Below are positions 63,701 to 64,000 of a stretch of 64,000 nt of DNA, one piece after another; position 1 is the stretch's first letter, and the number at the start of each line of letters is the position of its first letter. The notes beneath the pieces were generated by a model. It did not search any database and was not told the DNA's origin. It worked only from the letters and a program-made list of their open reading frames with translations. The translations under genes and the position numbers were made by a program. Where the stretch lies: assembly GCF_013128195.2 (NCBI RefSeq), contig NZ_CP053452.2, positions 3,596,001 through 3,660,000 of the forward strand, written 5' to 3'. This stretch comes from Frigoriglobus tundricola (lineage in GTDB: Bacteria > Planctomycetota > Planctomycetia > Gemmatales > Gemmataceae).

Positions 63701-64000
63701 CCTGAAGCAGCAGCCGCCGAAGGTGCCGGTGGAGGTGAACGTCGATCTGCCGTGGCCGTCCTACCTGCCGCGCGACTATGTGCCGGGCCAGAAGCTCCGC
63801 ATCGAGGTGTACCGCCGCCTCGCCCGGCTCCGCGACCCGGCCAAGCTGGCGGACTTCCGGCAGGAACTCCGCGACCGCTACGGCCCGTACCCGGAGCCGG
63901 TGGAGTGGCTGCTCCGCACCACCGAGATCCGGCTGCTGTGCGTGAAGTGGCAGGTGTCGAGTGTTCACCGCGACAACCGCGATCTGATTTTCAATTACCG
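60756..64000 (+). CDS. mfd: Transcription-repair coupling factor Mfd (truncated by window end)
   Basis: The frame opens at the ATG at 60756 (GAGGAGA lies 5 bases upstream) and runs off the window after 1081 codons. Visible parts are the UvrB-like N-terminal module (FSRRGGICDVFPPDAPD), the RNA-polymerase-interacting region (NDGDYVVHVAHGIARFRGM), the RecG-like helicase with Walker A DVGYGKTEV, Walker B DEEQRFGVEHK, TATPIPRTLH and GRVGRSKNRAY, and the start of the TRCF domain. Mfd removes stalled RNA polymerase at lesions and recruits UvrA. A palindromic repeat inserted in frame at 61476-61531 adds EEPTPNPSLKGGGRGVGSS to the N-terminal part, probably in a loop. Confidence 0.96.
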   Translation, partial: MTTATLAAPAGAGLRALPEALHAADGWAELRAALAANRSGTVDGAWGSSASLAASALAADVPGTLLVVVPNPTDVSPWVEDIASFTGIRPAVFEAWETWPVVSNKGKLDPTTTARLRLLQQLQLTPPKALVCCIAAVCQPVPERADLAARGRTVTTAEIVEPSELAEWLVANGYKRVDAVEYPGEFSRRGGICDVFPPDAPDPVRFEFFGDEVESIRTFAAGSQRSLESKTSVVLMGMAGEEPTPNPSLKGGGRGVGSSRRAGSLTDYLPADSWVALAEPRELKDQAKHFLERVATADGLFTPEAAFASLMKLPNVVISALPRPSVEASVHLRVESVERFSGSVHRVRDELDLVASGTSAQVLIACQSEAEVHRLTEVLKAGKLAESHRLQLVTGHVRAGFRLVTGGRGGHPSEGIVVLGSHEIFHKDLLPPGVKVQTRSSRQIESRAIDTFLDLNDGDYVVHVAHGIARFRGMKMLEKTRGPEPGAGSEDAAPESPGGSAFEENLILEFRDGVFLYVPATRIDLVQKYVGGSQTEPELSKLGGTAWARKKDRVSEAVRDMAADMIQIQAVRQAVPGFPFPADSEWQKEFEAAFPYQETPDQLSAISEVKGDLEKAKPMDRLICGDVGYGKTEVAIRAAFKAVDSGKQVAILVPTTVLAEQHYRTFSQRFAEYPFVVDVVNRFKGGAKQKETLKKVASGEIDVIVGTHRLLSKDVKFKDLGLVVIDEEQRFGVEHKERLKMLRAMVDVLTMTATPIPRTLHASLLGIREISNLETPPADRQPVETRIHRWDDQLIRGAILREMNRGGQVYFVHNRVQDIYDIATKIKILVPEAKVTVGHGQMDAHDLEKAMVAFVRKDADILVATTIIESGLDIPNANTIFIDEADMYGLADLHQLRGRVGRSKNRAYAYLIVNPLKLLNPTAQRRLKAIEEFTELGAGFKIAMRDLEIRGAGNILGAEQSGHIAAIGYELYCQLLENAVRALKQQPPKVPVEVNVDLPWPSYLPRDYVPGQKLRIEVYRRLARLRDPAKLADFRQELRDRYGPYPEPVEWLLRTTEIRLLCVKWQVSSVHRDNRDLIFNY
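61476..61531. repeat. In-frame palindromic repeat inside mfd
   Basis: GAAGAACCCACCCCC (from 61476) pairs with its complement ending at 61531, and the centre CCCCTCCCTTAAGGGAGGGG is a perfect palindrome. It is read as EEPTPNPSLKGGGRGVGSS, a peptide absent from ordinary Mfd. The element is related to the repeats at 5843 and 16339. Confidence 0.85.

Noticed and set aside
60981-63968. Open frame of ~995 codons antisense to mfd
   Set aside because: His/Arg/Leu-rich mirror frame; mfd motifs on the + strand are decisive.

Overview
This is a high-GC window from a planctomycete, almost certainly a member of the Gemmataceae. The markers are a TIGR02996 repeat-companion domain (17105-17710), a DUF1559 prepilin-like protein (29696-30580), an ECF sigma factor fused to WD40 repeats (45830-47728), PES..G zinc-ribbon proteins, many large secreted peptidases and a high load of dispersed palindromic repeats. 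I found no rRNA, tRNA or CRISPR array. Genes lie on both strands in short units. GTG starts and 4-base ATGA/GTGA stop-start overlaps are common.

Left third (1-24 kb): the window opens in the 3' end of an IS630-type transposase that has cut off the front of an acidic-tailed membrane protein. Next come a DPP11-like S46 peptidase, a Dps protein, PlsY fused to a DUF4149-like domain, a Tat-exported protein, a GT39-like membrane protein, a GNAT enzyme and a toxin-first HigBA-type module with a palindromic operator. An esterase/SMP-30 fusion, a second polytopic membrane protein, a RimJ-type acetyltransferase, a PhyH dioxygenase, an LCCL-TIGR02996 gene pair and a tricorn-like S41 protease follow. A glycine-rich EF-hand protein and an EF-hand calpain-type protease close the section.

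Middle (24-45 kb): a decayed receiver-domain gene precedes a coupled two-gene signalling unit. Its first kinase has an N-terminal membrane domain that aligns with the plant/cyanobacterial ethylene-binding domain at every known Cu/ethylene residue. Its second is a REC-PAS-HisKA-HATPase-REC hybrid kinase. After the DUF1559 protein comes an Hsp70 (HscC-like) operon with a membrane-anchored protein and a degenerate J-domain protein, both interrupted by single-base deletions. Then HAD, Uma2 and prolyl oligopeptidase genes lead to a solo-TnpC IS66 element lying against the tail of a second Uma2 gene, followed by ComM, a zinc-ribbon membrane protein and a DPM1-type glycosyltransferase.

Right third (45-64 kb): the sigma-WD40 fusion diverges from a three-gene set of ECF sigma factor, anti-sigma-like protein and pseudopilin-like protein. 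Then come an FHA-GAF-HD-GYP protein, a lipoprotein, dnaE carrying a 447-residue LAGLIDADG intein, an FHA protein, secreted proteins sharing an F(S/G)VALP motif, a DUF1579 protein and mfd, which is cut by the window end. mfd also carries an in-frame palindromic repeat.

Two themes run through the window. Regulation is by phosphorelay, FHA and ECF systems. Families of palindromic repeats sit between genes and, at three places, inside reading frames, where they add peptide without breaking the gene.
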